Made by a program: the position numbers and the translations under genes. Shown here in pieces: positions 35,542 to 45,400 of a DNA stretch of 54,104 nt. Every line of letters starts with the position of its first letter. Position 1 is the stretch's first letter. The stretch is taken from positions 1-54,104 of the forward strand of contig JAHFQZ010000008.1 in the NCBI GenBank assembly GCA_023259055.1. The letters run 5' to 3'. The notes beneath the pieces were generated by a model. That model was given only the letters and a program-made list of their open reading frames with translations. It ran no database searches and had not been told where the DNA came from. Source of the stretch: Nitrosomonadales bacterium. Its GTDB lineage: Bacteria; Pseudomonadota; Gammaproteobacteria; Burkholderiales; Gallionellaceae.

Positions 35542-36167
35542 GGCAAATAGCAGATGCAAATGCTGCCAGCGAGCAAACTCGTTCGCGTTTGCTGGAAGCG
35601 GCGCGAGAAGTTTTTTCTCAACGCGGATTTCAGGGGGCGACGGTGCGCGAGATATGCCGTCGTGCCGAGGCAAATGGTGCTGCGGTGAATTACCACTTTG
35701 GCAGCAAGGATGGTTTGCTGGCCGAGGCGTTGAATTTTGCGCCGCTGGCCGCGTTGCAGAAAGCCAACGCCAACGAATGCCCGAGTACCCGCCTGCGTCT
35801 GTTCATCCGCGATTTCATGATGATGTTGCTGGATGAGAAAAATCCTTCCTCGCAATGCCGTATCATGGCGCGCGAACTGGCCGACCCAACGTCGGCGCTG
35901 GACAAGATAGTGCGCGAGGCCATTGCACCGTTGCATGAATTTCTGGGCAAACTATTGCGCGAGATCATCGGCGAAAAAGTTGGCGCTGCCGATCTGCGCC
36001 GCTGCGTTTACAGCATCCTTGGCCAGTGTTTGTTCTACCGTCATTCGCACCCGGTGTTGCAACGCCTGCATAACACACTGCGCTACGACCACAAGGAAAT
36101 CGAAGCGATCGCTGAACACATCGTGGAATTTTCCTTGGCAGGAATCAAGCACCTTTCAAAAAAATAG
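35538..36167 (+). CDS. TetR family regulator, CerR/CecR-type C-terminal domain
   Basis: 209 residues from ATG 35538, which overlaps the channel stop (ATGA). The HTH region is TRSRLLEAAREVFSQRGFQG then ATVREICRRAEANGAAVNYH and FGSKDGLL; the C-terminal half (QCRIMARELADPTSALDKIV, CVYSILGQCLFYRHSHPVLQ) fits the DUF1956/CerR class. As last gene of the efflux operon it probably represses the operon and itself through the palindrome at 29676. Confidence 0.93.
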   Translation: MRQIADANAASEQTRSRLLEAAREVFSQRGFQGATVREICRRAEANGAAVNYHFGSKDGLLAEALNFAPLAALQKANANECPSTRLRLFIRDFMMMLLDEKNPSSQCRIMARELADPTSALDKIVREAIAPLHEFLGKLLREIIGEKVGAADLRRCVYSILGQCLFYRHSHPVLQRLHNTLRYDHKEIEAIAEHIVEFSLAGIKHLSKK

Positions 36168-36307
36168 CTGCCGAAAATATCTATTAATTCAGAGCTCGCC
36201 AGAATGCAAGGCGCTGCAAAACTGCCTGGTTTCTTTGGAATATTGATTGTTGGGCGTCACAGGTGTAACGTGCGCCCATTGTTCGATGTCGATAAGAGGA
36301 TAACGAA

Positions 36308-36820
36308 ATGGATCCTTTGCTAAAGCGAATGTTGTTGGTTTGCGTGTGTTTATTTGCGTCGACCGGCCTGGCAAAAGCCGATTCGTTATCAGACGCACTG
36401 CGTGCCTTTGATGAGGGCAATCATGCAAAAGCAGCAAAGTCGTTCAAACCGCTGGCAGAAAAGGGCAATGCGGTGGCGCAATTCAAACTTGCCACGATGT
36501 ATTACAACGGAAAAGGTGTTTCTCAAAATCACAAGACGGCTGCAAAGCTGTATAGACTCTCAGCAGAACAGGGACATGTAGTGGCGCAATCCAACTTGGC
36601 AACGATGTATTACAGAGGGGAAGGGGTTCCGAAAGATTTTGTTCTGGCACATATGTGGAAAAACATTGCGGCAACAAATGCTGAGGGTGATAGACAATTG
36701 CGATACCTTGAACAGCTCAAAGCATTGGCAAAGGATATGACTACCAAGCAATTAGCTGAAGCGCAGGAACTCGCCAAAAGATGCACCGCAAGCAAATTCA
36801 AGGGGTGCAAGCGGAAGTAG
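36308..36820 (+). CDS. Sel1-repeat periplasmic protein, copy A
   Basis: 170 residues. Signal peptide (KRMLLVCVCLFASTGLAKAD), then Sel1 repeats of about 36 residues: GNAVAQFKLATMYYNGKGVS and GHVVAQSNLATMYYRGEGVP, followed by AHMWKNIAA and a C-terminal CTASKFKGC. Sel1 repeats mediate protein contacts. A clear paralogue lies 1 kb away in opposite orientation (37794-38297). GAGGATAACGAA precedes the ATG in both. Confidence 0.9.
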   Translation: MDPLLKRMLLVCVCLFASTGLAKADSLSDALRAFDEGNHAKAAKSFKPLAEKGNAVAQFKLATMYYNGKGVSQNHKTAAKLYRLSAEQGHVVAQSNLATMYYRGEGVPKDFVLAHMWKNIAATNAEGDRQLRYLEQLKALAKDMTTKQLAEAQELAKRCTASKFKGCKRK

Positions 36821-36860
36821 GCTTTCTAACGGTCAGTCTTGTTCTGCTAAACTTTCAGAC

Positions 36861-37136
36861 ATGGATGAACGTACTATAAAACGCCTGTTGGTAATTCTCG
36901 CGGCAAGTATCTTAGCTATCATCCTGATCAAGGTAGCGTTGATCAAAACCTATACCACTCTGAACAAGGCCGTTGCTGAAAAAAAGCAGACTCCGTCCGT
37001 CAATTTAACCGCCCCACAGCTGGCGCCAACACCTCATGCTGCCATAGATAATATTGGATCGTCTGTGACATCTGGCGTTGGGGAAGCAACAACTGAAGAT
37101 TCGCACGCGTCAGCAAGTGTGAGTAAAACACAATAG
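36861..37136 (+). CDS. Hypothetical single-span membrane protein
   Basis: 91 residues: a short charged start (MDERTIKRLL), one N-terminal membrane segment (VILAASILAIILIKVALI) and a Thr/Ser/Ala/Pro-rich, probably disordered tail. No domain recognised. It lies 40 bases after the first Sel1 gene. Confidence 0.55.
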   Translation: MDERTIKRLLVILAASILAIILIKVALIKTYTTLNKAVAEKKQTPSVNLTAPQLAPTPHAAIDNIGSSVTSGVGEATTEDSHASASVSKTQ

Positions 37137-37268
37137 ATACGGGCAAGAGCATGGAGCGTTCTTCACACCCCATACGAATGACGCAGCATTACCGGATAAA
37201 CCCGCACGCTCCCTGCATCGTGGAAATGGGCGTGGCGTTAGTGGAACAGCAAGCAGAGAGAAGTTGAT

Positions 37269-37655
37269 ATGCGAAAAGTTTTGTTGATGCTGCTACTGGC
37301 TGTTTTAAGCAGCAGTGCGATGGCTGAATGGGCAAAAGTAGGCAGCAATGAGACCGGCACCTTCTACGCCGACCCCACCTCCATTATCAAGTCGAGCAAC
37401 ATGGTAAAAATGCGGACGCTGCATGACTACAAAATGGCCATCAAAGTAGCCGGTGCTGCATTTCTTTCTTCAGAAGTGCAAGAAGAATACGACTGCAAGG
37501 AAAAACAATCGCGAACACTTTATTTCTCCCTCCACTCCAGGAATATGGGCAGAGGTAAAGGAGTTTACACAGATCCCGAACCCCATAAGTGGAAGCCAGT
37601 CAGACTCGGCAGCGTAAGAGAAATTTTGTGGGATTTCGCCTGCAAGAAAATGTGA
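37269..37655 (+). CDS. Surface-adhesin-E-like small secreted protein
   Basis: 128 residues. Signal peptide to about residue 19 (LLLAVLSSSAMAEWAKVG), then GTFYADPTSIIKSSNMVKM, LHDYKM, EEYDCKEKQSRTLYFSLHS and a final ILWDFACKKM. The conserved W-x-K-x-G...YxDPxSI...YDCxxxxxR...C-x-K layout is that of the surface-adhesin protein E domain family, found in many proteobacterial secreted proteins. The adhesin role is known only for the Haemophilus member. Confidence 0.78.
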   Translation: MRKVLLMLLLAVLSSSAMAEWAKVGSNETGTFYADPTSIIKSSNMVKMRTLHDYKMAIKVAGAAFLSSEVQEEYDCKEKQSRTLYFSLHSRNMGRGKGVYTDPEPHKWKPVRLGSVREILWDFACKKM

Positions 37656-37793
37656 TCCCATTTCAAGATTGAAACGCCGCTAATTGGCTCAAGCTAGCTG
37701 TTCGCTCTGAGCTTGTGGAAGGTGGATGGCCGGCTCATATGGCTCGACAGGCATTCCACGAAGGGTTGATTAGCTAGCTGCGATTCACCCTCG

Positions 37794-38297
37794 CTAACAT
37801 CCCTTGAATTTATTTGCAGTGCATTTTTTGGCGAGCTCCCGCGCTTTGGCAATTTGGTCAGCAGTCATGGATTTTTCTATTGCATCGCGATCTACAGTAA
37901 ATTCTTTCTTGGCTTCACCACTAGCATTTGCAATCGCAATATTGACCCACATATGCGACTGAACGAAATCTTTAGGAACGCCTCTCCCACCTGCATACAT
38001 CCACCCAAGGTAGAATTGCGCTACCGGATGACCCTGTTCGGCGGCCAACAGATACCACTTCCTCGCCTCTTTGTAATCGTGAGGAACACCTCTCCCAGCG
38101 CGATACATCATCCCAAGGGTATATTGTGCTTCAGCGTTTCCATCTTTTGCCAAGGCGCTGTACAACTTTGCGGCTTTTTCATAATCACCCGCATCGTATA
38201 CACGATTTACATCTGATAAAGAATCAGCCATTGCCTGTCCTGACAATGCAAAAAAGCATGCACATACCAACAACATCTGTTTTAACAACATATTCAT
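37794..38297 (-). CDS. Sel1-repeat periplasmic protein, copy B
   Basis: 167 residues from ATG 38297, chosen to match copy A and the signal peptide KQMLLVCACFFALSGQAMAD; the frame is open further upstream. Sel1 repeats GNAEAQYTLGMMYRAGRGVP and GHPVAQFYLGWMYAGGRGVP, then SHMWVNIAIANASGEAKKEF and CTANKFKGC. It shares most of these blocks with copy A (SDSLSD-like start, KDFV.SHMW/AHMW, terminal KFKGC), so the two are products of an inverted duplication. Confidence 0.9.
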   Translation of the reverse strand: MNMLLKQMLLVCACFFALSGQAMADSLSDVNRVYDAGDYEKAAKLYSALAKDGNAEAQYTLGMMYRAGRGVPHDYKEARKWYLLAAEQGHPVAQFYLGWMYAGGRGVPKDFVQSHMWVNIAIANASGEAKKEFTVDRDAIEKSMTADQIAKARELAKKCTANKFKGC

Positions 38298-38533
38298 TTT
38301 CGTTACCCATTTAACATCGACGCCAAACTTTAAGCGCAGGCTGCGCCTTTCCCGCACTATGGTCAATATACCAAATTACGCAGCATGCTAACAATTGGCT
38401 TAAGCAATTACATAATAGCGCCACGGCAATCCACGGTCCTTGAATATTATTCCGTTTACAAGAACGTGGTCACGTTTTTGTCACGCTGGAAACAAAGCGG
38501 CCTAAAGCGATTAACTCTAGGCCACTATTTTAT

Positions 38534-38610
38534 TGGTGGGTCGTGGTGGACTTGAACCACCGACCAAAGGATTATGAGTCCTCTGCTCTAACCAACTGAG
38601 CTAACGACCC
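38534..38610 (-). tRNA. tRNA-Met (CAT anticodon)
   Basis: The minus strand folds as a tRNA: GGGTCGT acceptor strand, TAGCTCAGTTGGTTAGAGCA D-arm, anticodon loop CTCATAA with CAT, GTGGTTCAAGTCCAC T-arm and an encoded 3' CCA. 77 bases including CCA. The acceptor and body fit elongator Met; an Ile2 (lysidine) identity is less likely given the anticodon-stem sequence. It is 10 bases downstream of rpoD. Confidence 0.93.
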
Positions 38611-38619
38611 AAAAAAGAT

Positions 38620-40557
38620 TTAACTATTTTCGCTATCCAGGAAGCTCTTAAGCTTTTCGGAACGCGATGGATGACGGAGTTTGCGTAGCGCCTTGGCTTC
38701 GATCTGGCGAATGCGTTCGCGGGTGACGTCGAATTGCTTGCCGACTTCTTCCAGTGTGTGGTCGGTGTTCATTTCGATACCGAAGCGCATGCGCAATACC
38801 TTCGCCTCGCGCTGTGTCAAGCTGTCGAGGATGTCCGCCGTCGCACCGCGCAGGCTTTCATAAATGGCCGCATCGATCGGCACGGTGGTGTGCGAGTCTT
38901 CGATGAAGTCGCCCAGGTGAGAATCGTCGTCATCGCCCACCGGCATTTCCATGGAAATCGGCTCTTTGGCGATTTTAAAAATCTTGCGGATTTTGTCTTC
39001 CGGCATTTCCATCTTCAATACCAGTGTCGCGACATCCGGCTCCAGGCCTGTCTCTTGCATGATCTGCCGTGAGATGCGATTCATCTTGTTGATGGTTTCG
39101 ATCATATGCACCGGGATACGGATGGTGCGCGCTTGGTCGGCGATGGAGCGGGTGATCGCCTGGCGTATCCACCAGGTGGCGTAGGTCGAAAATTTATAGC
39201 CGCGACGGTATTCAAATTTGTCCACCGCTTTCATCAGTCCGATGTTGCCTTCCTGAATCAGGTCGAGGAATTGCAGACCGCGATTGGTGTATTTTTTGGC
39301 AATCGAAATCACCAGACGCAGGTTGGCCTCGATCATGTCGCGCTTGGCGCGGCGCGCTTTGGCTTCACCATTGGTCATCTGGCGGTTGATTTCCTTCAGG
39401 TCGCGGATCGGGATGCCGACGCGCTGCTGCAACGCCAACAAATGCTTTTGCTGTTCCACGATGGCATGCTGGTAACGCTCCAGCGTTTCGCTATACGGTT
39501 TTTTCGTCTTCAGTTCCTGCGCAACCCAGTTCAGATTATCTTCATTGCCCAGGAAGGTCTTGATGAAATGCGGGCGTGGCATCTTGCCCTTGGTTACACA
39601 CAGATCCTGAATGGCGCGCTCGCTACGGCGGACCTCTTCGACCAGGCTGCGCATGGTTTCGCACAGGGCATCTACTTGCTTTGCAGAGAACCGAAACTTC
39701 ATCAGCTCGTCGGAAATGGCAGATTGAAGCTTGTCGTACTGTTTGCTGCGATAGCCGTGTTTTTCGTATGCCTTGCCAATTTTGCTGAACAAGCTGGAAA
39801 TCATGGCGAATCGCTCCAGTGAGTCTTCCTTCAGCTGGGCCAATTTTGCCGCAGTTGCAGCCGCGACTGCTTCTTCATCTTCTTCTTCGTCTGCACCATT
39901 TTCGGCACTGGCCTCTTCCTCTGCCATCTCTTCATCGCCCTCCGGGCCGATGATTGCTTCATCCTGAGTATCCACAAAACCATCGATCAGTTCATCGATA
40001 CGCATCTGGTCATTTTTGATTTTCTCGGCCAGCGCCAATATTTCGACTATCGTCGCCGGGCAGGCGGAGATCGCCTGAATCATGTGCTTCAGGCCTTCCT
40101 CGATCCGCTTGGCGATTTCGATTTCTTTTTCGCGGGTGAGCAGCCCAACCGTGCCCATTTCACGCATGTACATGCGCACCGGGTCTGTGGTTCGGCCGAA
40201 TTCCGAGTCCACTGTGGAAAGCGCGGCTTCGGCTTCTTCTACCGCATCCTCGTCTGCCGCCGCAGGGGCAACGTCGGTCATGATCAGCGTTTCGGTATCA
40301 GGTGCGACATCGCACACCGAAATACCCATCTCGTTGATCATACTCACCACGCCTTCGATCTGCTCGACTTCGAGCATTTCCGGCAAATGGTCGTTGATTT
40401 CCGCGTAGGTCAGGTAGCCGCGCTCCTTGCCCAGTACGATCAGGGCTTTCAGTCGAGTGCGCCGTGCTTCGATATCGAGCAGCTGATCAGCAGCAGGCTG
40501 CACTACAACGGCAACCTGTTTCTTGTCCTGTTTTTTTGTGACTTTTAGCTTTGCCAT
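38620..40557 (-). CDS. rpoD: RNA polymerase primary sigma factor
   Basis: 645 residues. Region 1.1 is near 30-90, region 1.2 at [18 protein letters not shown] near 120, an acidic non-conserved stretch ([18 protein letters not shown]) near 210, then region 2 ([50 protein letters not shown]), region 3, and region 4 ([20 protein letters not shown], then [11 protein letters not shown]). Complete housekeeping sigma-70. Forms the macromolecular synthesis operon with dnaG, yqeY and rpsU. Confidence 0.98.
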   Translation of the reverse strand: MAKLKVTKKQDKKQVAVVVQPAADQLLDIEARRTRLKALIVLGKERGYLTYAEINDHLPEMLEVEQIEGVVSMINEMGISVCDVAPDTETLIMTDVAPAAADEDAVEEAEAALSTVDSEFGRTTDPVRMYMREMGTVGLLTREKEIEIAKRIEEGLKHMIQAISACPATIVEILALAEKIKNDQMRIDELIDGFVDTQDEAIIGPEGDEEMAEEEASAENGADEEEDEEAVAAATAAKLAQLKEDSLERFAMISSLFSKIGKAYEKHGYRSKQYDKLQSAISDELMKFRFSAKQVDALCETMRSLVEEVRRSERAIQDLCVTKGKMPRPHFIKTFLGNEDNLNWVAQELKTKKPYSETLERYQHAIVEQQKHLLALQQRVGIPIRDLKEINRQMTNGEAKARRAKRDMIEANLRLVISIAKKYTNRGLQFLDLIQEGNIGLMKAVDKFEYRRGYKFSTYATWWIRQAITRSIADQARTIRIPVHMIETINKMNRISRQIMQETGLEPDVATLVLKMEMPEDKIRKIFKIAKEPISMEMPVGDDDDSHLGDFIEDSHTTVPIDAAIYESLRGATADILDSLTQREAKVLRMRFGIEMNTDHTLEEVGKQFDVTRERIRQIEAKALRKLRHPSRSEKLKSFLDSENS

Positions 40558-40669
40558 GTTTCATATTCCTAAATTGCGTGATTCTAAATACTGCTTTAAT
40601 GGCCGCAGAAAAGCGGCGGATTATACCTGATTTCAGCAGGTTTTTCCCAGTCTTTCCAGAGGCTTTGCC

Positions 40670-42391
40670 TCAATGACCCGCCAGATTGAAACGCTTGCGC
40701 TCATCTTCACTCAAGCACGCCAACCCGCCTTGCGCAGCCTTAGCCTTCAATTCTTGAAACTCATGACGGCGTCGATCCCTGTCAAAGCTAATCATCAGAC
40801 CGGCAAATTCGGCAGCCACATCAAAGTTCTCGCCCCAGTGCAGCATTTCCGCCTCTGCCATTGCCAGGGTTTTTTCATGTATCGTGCCCTGAAACAGCTG
40901 CGTGAGCGCGGGGCTGCTGATCGCAAAATCAGCTTCGCGCAACACCGACAGGACGTCCGCAATCGCCTCGGCCTCTGCTCCTTCGCCGCACCAGCCAACG
41001 GTGACCTGCGCGCCCAGATCAGGCTGCGCAATCAGGCATTGCAGCAATAGCCGGTGCGTTGATGGCGGCGTACGTGCGGTTCTTTGAAAGCCGCGCTGAA
41101 CTGCACGTGCGACCGGTTTGACCTCATACAGCGCTTCCAGTTCCGCCTGGCTGACACCTGAAAGCGCCGCGATCTCCTTGCGCAACAGCAAGGCTGTGGC
41201 GGGAGCAACGATAGCGGTCAGCAGTGGCTTGGCCCGCTGCAATAATTGATTGCGTCCTTCCTGGCTGCGCAAATCCAGCTCCGCACTAACCTCGCGCAGC
41301 AGGTATGAGGACAATGGCATCGCTTCGCGCACGCGCTTCTCGAAAGCATCCTTGCCGAATTCGCGGATGAAGCTGTCTGGGTCATGCTCAACCGGCAGGA
41401 ACAAAAAGCTGATGCGCTTGCCGTCCTGCAAATAGGGCAACGCGTTTTCCAGCGCGCGCCAAGCCGCTTTCTGCCCCGCCTTGTCTCCATCGAAACTAAA
41501 TATGATGTGCTCGGTGAGACGCAATAATTTCTGCACATGATACGGCGTGGTCGCCGTACCCAAAGTTGCTACGGCATACTCCACGCCATGTTGCGCCAGC
41601 GCCACCACGTCCATGTAGCCTTCCACCACCAGCACCTGCTGCGCGGCGCGGATGGCTTTTTGCGCCTGGAACAGGCCGTACAGTTCGCGGCCTTTTTCGA
41701 ACAGCGGCGTTTCCGGCGAATTCAGATATTTTGGCTCGCCCTTGTCCAGCACCCGGCCGCCGAAGCCGATGACCTGTCCGCGCACATTGATAATGGGGAA
41801 CATGATGCGGTCGCGGAAGCGGTCATAGCGCTTTCCCTCGTCGTTGGCAATCACCAGGCCGGTTTCAACCAGCGTGTCACTTTGGTAATCAGGAAAGGCT
41901 GACGCAAGATTCTGCCATGCATCCGGTGCATAACCGATACCGAATTTCGCGGCGACCTCGCCGGAGAGGCCGCGCTGCTTGAGGTAATCAATCGCGCGCT
42001 GCGAAAGTTTGAGTTGATCGCGGTAATAGCGCGTGGCGGTTTGCGTCACTTCATACAAGTCGGGCGCAACTTTTTGATATGCCTCGCCAGCGGCGGGGCG
42101 TTCGTTTGGAACCTCAAGGCCGATACTGCTCGCCAGTTCCTCGATCGCCTCGACAAAGCCGTATCCGGCGTGCTCCATAACAAAGCCAATAGCCGTGCCA
42201 TGCGCGCCGCAGCCGAAGCAATGATAGAACTGCTTGGTCTGGCTGACTGTAAACGAGGGGGATTTTTCGCTGTGGAACGGACAACAGGCTACAAAATTCG
42301 CACCGGCCTTTTTGAGCGGCACATAGCGCTCGACCACGTCCACGATATCGAGACGGTTGAGCAAATCCTGAATGAAATTTTTTGGAATCAC
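40670..42391 (-). CDS. dnaG: DNA primase
   Basis: 573 residues. Zinc finger CCPFHSEKSPSF and HCFGCGAHG near 36-63, Toprim domain with VVEGYMDVVALAQHGV near 255 and FSFDGDKAGQKAAWRALENA near 298, and a C-terminal helicase-binding region. It makes RNA primers for replication. Encoded between rpoD and yqeY as in most proteobacteria, and of normal length. Confidence 0.97.
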   Translation of the reverse strand: MIPKNFIQDLLNRLDIVDVVERYVPLKKAGANFVACCPFHSEKSPSFTVSQTKQFYHCFGCGAHGTAIGFVMEHAGYGFVEAIEELASSIGLEVPNERPAAGEAYQKVAPDLYEVTQTATRYYRDQLKLSQRAIDYLKQRGLSGEVAAKFGIGYAPDAWQNLASAFPDYQSDTLVETGLVIANDEGKRYDRFRDRIMFPIINVRGQVIGFGGRVLDKGEPKYLNSPETPLFEKGRELYGLFQAQKAIRAAQQVLVVEGYMDVVALAQHGVEYAVATLGTATTPYHVQKLLRLTEHIIFSFDGDKAGQKAAWRALENALPYLQDGKRISFLFLPVEHDPDSFIREFGKDAFEKRVREAMPLSSYLLREVSAELDLRSQEGRNQLLQRAKPLLTAIVAPATALLLRKEIAALSGVSQAELEALYEVKPVARAVQRGFQRTARTPPSTHRLLLQCLIAQPDLGAQVTVGWCGEGAEAEAIADVLSVLREADFAISSPALTQLFQGTIHEKTLAMAEAEMLHWGENFDVAAEFAGLMISFDRDRRRHEFQELKAKAAQGGLACLSEDERKRFNLAGH

Positions 42392-42469
42392 GCCAGCACC
42401 GCCCTTACATCAAGACAGCTTCTTAAGGATTTTCGCATTCCGGTGGAGACCGGAATGGCAAAGCCGGAC

Positions 42470-42916
42470 TTACTTGGACAATTGCGCTTTGATCAACGCG
42501 GAGACCTTACCCATGTCGGCGCGTCCGGCCAATTTTGGTTTGAGCACGCCCATCACTTTGCCCATGTCTTGCGGGCCAGCCGCGCCGGTTGCAGCAATTG
42601 CTTCGGCCACGGCGGAGGCGATTTCGCCTTCGCTGAGCTGCTGCGGCATATAGGTAGCCAATACGCTCATCTCAAATTTTTCGACATCCGCCAGATCCTG
42701 ACGTTTCGCCGCTTCGTATTGGCTGATGGAATCGCGCCGCTGCTTGTTCATTTTTTCGATGATGGCAACCACGTCCGCATCCGTCAACTCAATGCGTTCG
42801 TCTACCTCGCGCTGCTTGATGGCAGCCAGCAATAGGCGAATCGCCCCGAGGCGCGCCGTATCCTTGGCGCGCATCGCGGTTTTCATGTCTTCGGTGATTT
42901 GTTGCTTGAGACTCAT
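42470..42916 (-). CDS. yqeY: GatB/YqeY domain protein
   Basis: 148 residues from ATG 42916 (MSLKQQITEDMKTAMRAKDT); eight upstream codons are probably not used. RLGAIRLLLAAIKQREVDER, KQRRDSISQYEAAKRQDLAD and the C-terminal MGKVMGVLKPKLAGRADMGK define the family. It is related to the tail of GatB and may act in tRNA metabolism, but the function is not proved. Standard member of the rpsU-yqeY-dnaG-rpoD cluster. Confidence 0.95.
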   Translation of the reverse strand: MSLKQQITEDMKTAMRAKDTARLGAIRLLLAAIKQREVDERIELTDADVVAIIEKMNKQRRDSISQYEAAKRQDLADVEKFEMSVLATYMPQQLSEGEIASAVAEAIAATGAAGPQDMGKVMGVLKPKLAGRADMGKVSALIKAQLSK

Positions 42917-42960
42917 ATCAAAGCAAATCGTTGCGCACAAGCCAAGCGCAATTGATTTGA

Positions 42961-43173
42961 TTAATAGAGCTTGGGAGGAAGAACCTGGCTCATCAGGCGC
43001 TTGTAGTGGCGCTTAACGGCGGCGGCCATCTTGCGCTTACGCTCGGCGGTAGGCTTTTCGTAAAACTCGCGGGCGCGCAAATCGGTCAGCAGACCGGTTT
43101 TTTCCACGGAACGCTTGAAGCGGCGCATCGCGACTTCAAACGGCTCATTCTCTTTAACACGTACTGTTGTCAT
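42961..43173 (-). CDS. rpsU: 30S ribosomal protein S21
   Basis: 70 residues starting [20 protein letters not shown] and ending [24 protein letters not shown]: the standard bS21, rich in Lys/Arg. The frame is open two codons earlier but 43173 gives the family start. It heads the macromolecular synthesis operon and its promoter should lie in 43174-43352. Confidence 0.97.
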   Translation of the reverse strand: MTTVRVKENEPFEVAMRRFKRSVEKTGLLTDLRAREFYEKPTAERKRKMAAAVKRHYKRLMSQVLPPKLY

Positions 43174-43352
43174 GAACAAACTGCCTTCTACTAAAAATTT
43201 GAGGGCGCGATTCTAGCAAAACACCCCGTGCGCCACAACCAGTATTTAATCAACCGTAATCCGGACGAATTTGAGCTTGCCGACCACCAGCCGACCATGA
43301 CTGCAGCGGCCTTACATTTACAAGCTCGCCGTCGGGCTTGGACGCGCGTTGC

Positions 43353-45155
43353 TTAGAAATCGCTCCGCAATTGCATGGGCAACTTATCCGAGCGTCCGAG
43401 GAGAAAGAGACCCAGATTGTCCAAAAACTCGGGAGTTACATCGTCGGGTTCAAGTTTATAGGCGGTTACACCGAAAGCCCCAACGTTGCGGCACATTACA
43501 TTGATACTGGTTTCGGTATAGTTGCCCTGAAACCTGATCTGCACGGGAAAGTCAGCGGCCAACTGCGCTTCGAGCCACTCCTGTTTCGGCTTCTTGTTGG
43601 CCGTTTCCATATCGTCAATCACGCGCAACCTCAAGTGGTGCAACTCCTTTTTTAACGTTTCGATTGGCCCCCAAGGCCGTTTGAGCAATACGGGTTCCGG
43701 TGCAAACAGGTTAACGCTGAATACTACATAGTCCATCAGGGCCGATTCGGAAATGCTCTGCTTGCGGCTTTCAATGACAGCACCCCGCCACTTCAGGCTG
43801 GAGTAGATTGTCCGCGCATCATAGCGATAGATCCGGTTTATCATCGGTTCCACATCATTCACATGCTTGATAAACGGATGGAAAAATTTGACGATCCTGT
43901 TTAACGCATGATCCACGCGCCGCGCCTTGGCCTGGCTTTCCTGCAATGTGGTCTGCCTGGAATCCAGCCGCTCTTTCGCTTCTTGCGCCAGCCCTGCAAG
44001 CAAGCCGGACTGGGTAGATCCCGCCTGAAAATCCGGCAACATGGCAGGGATGGGAGCCGGAATTGTGGCTGCCGCCTTCGTCCCACTTCCCTTGGGGGGG
44101 ATAAATTGATCGAATTCCAGCTTGATGTCCCACGACGAATTATCCGGTTGTTTCTCTGTAACGATGTTGCCGGATTTGCGGTCAGCCTCACGCTGCGATT
44201 TTTTCAGGCGTTCCTCAAAATCCACCGAGCTGAAATCGGTAAGCGAGCTTTGCCCCATGCCGTTTTTCTGCTTGTTTTGTGCTGGATTTGATATGGTTAT
44301 TGTCGCATCCGAAGATGATACCAGCGCCGCTGAAGCAGGCGATTCCGCTGCCAATTTCAGCGCTTTCATAAATTCTGCCGCTGTTTGGAAACGATCTTCC
44401 GGTCGCTTGGCAATGGCTTTCTCAACCACTTTTTGCAGTGCCTCCGGCAAGTCGGGGTTGAGTGTGCGCGGAGGAACAGGCGGCTGATTCAAAACCTTAT
44501 GCATGATGATGGTCATGTTGCTGCCGGTGAATGGCCGTTCTCCGGTGAGAAACTGATAGAGGATGACGCCTGCAGAGTAAATATCGCTACGATGATCCAC
44601 GGCCAGCCCCATAAACTGTTCCGGTGACATGTAAGAGGGCGTGCCTAGAACTGTACCAACTTGGGTGAGCTCGGAAGATTCGATCTTTGCTATCCCGAAA
44701 TCCGCAATTTTCACCTGCCCATCTTTTGTTATTAGGATATTCGAGGGTTTAATATCTCTGTGCACCACACCGCGTGAATGCGAGTATTCAAGCGCATCAA
44801 GAAGCTGGGTCATGATTTTTGCGCTGTCATTTATTTTGAATCGCACCGTCTTGTCGAAGTGATCTTTCAACTCTATGCCAACAACGAATTCCATGGCAAT
44901 GAATGCCACATCGCCATCCTCGCCATATTCATAAACCGAAACAATATTGGGATGAGTGAGGCGCCCCGCCGCCTGCGCTTCGCGGCGAAATCGACTTAAT
45001 ATCTCCTGAGCATCGGATTTGTCGATCATGGATTTTTGAATAGTCTTGATGGCTACGGTGCGCTCGATAAAGGGGTCGAAGCCCTCGTAGACTATGCCCA
45101 TGGCACCTCTTCCGAGCTCACGCTTGATCTCATATTTACCAAGTTTATTTAACAC
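43353..45155 (-). CDS. Serine/threonine protein kinase (PknB-like, cytoplasmic)
   Basis: 600 residues. Kinase domain 7-270: LGRGAMGIVYEGFD (P-loop), VAIKTI with K37, VHRDIKPSNILITKDG, IADFGIAKI, GTPSYMSPEQFMG. All catalytic residues are present. A polar linker (275-400) and a ~190-residue C-terminal region of unknown fold follow (AQEAKERLDSRQTT, RFQGNYTETSINVM, LGLFLLGRSDKLPMQL). No membrane segment is seen. Substrates are unknown; the gene stands alone between rpsU and tyrS with no phosphatase nearby. Confidence 0.93.
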   Translation of the reverse strand: MLNKLGKYEIKRELGRGAMGIVYEGFDPFIERTVAIKTIQKSMIDKSDAQEILSRFRREAQAAGRLTHPNIVSVYEYGEDGDVAFIAMEFVVGIELKDHFDKTVRFKINDSAKIMTQLLDALEYSHSRGVVHRDIKPSNILITKDGQVKIADFGIAKIESSELTQVGTVLGTPSYMSPEQFMGLAVDHRSDIYSAGVILYQFLTGERPFTGSNMTIIMHKVLNQPPVPPRTLNPDLPEALQKVVEKAIAKRPEDRFQTAAEFMKALKLAAESPASAALVSSSDATITISNPAQNKQKNGMGQSSLTDFSSVDFEERLKKSQREADRKSGNIVTEKQPDNSSWDIKLEFDQFIPPKGSGTKAAATIPAPIPAMLPDFQAGSTQSGLLAGLAQEAKERLDSRQTTLQESQAKARRVDHALNRIVKFFHPFIKHVNDVEPMINRIYRYDARTIYSSLKWRGAVIESRKQSISESALMDYVVFSVNLFAPEPVLLKRPWGPIETLKKELHHLRLRVIDDMETANKKPKQEWLEAQLAADFPVQIRFQGNYTETSINVMCRNVGAFGVTAYKLEPDDVTPEFLDNLGLFLLGRSDKLPMQLRSDF

Positions 45156-45400
45156 TTAAACCCCATTAAAATTATTGCCGCTGCTTTTGCATGGTACCGC
45201 AGGCAGTAATGAAATAAAACGGCCAACGGGAACTGCAAAGAACATCTACAACCAAGCCAAAAATCGATACATTCCTTGCTTCCCCGTGCTACCCCCCGCA
45301 CACTGCCGCAAAGCGCAACCCAGTTTGATCTGTAACTTATTGGCGGGAATGATTTTTGGCCGCATTAGCAGCCTCGATGGTATCTATTTATCGGTGCAAG

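Noticed and set aside
38534..38610. tRNA-Met as integration site of a mobile element
   Set aside because: No integrase, direct repeat of the tRNA end or foreign block lies next to it.
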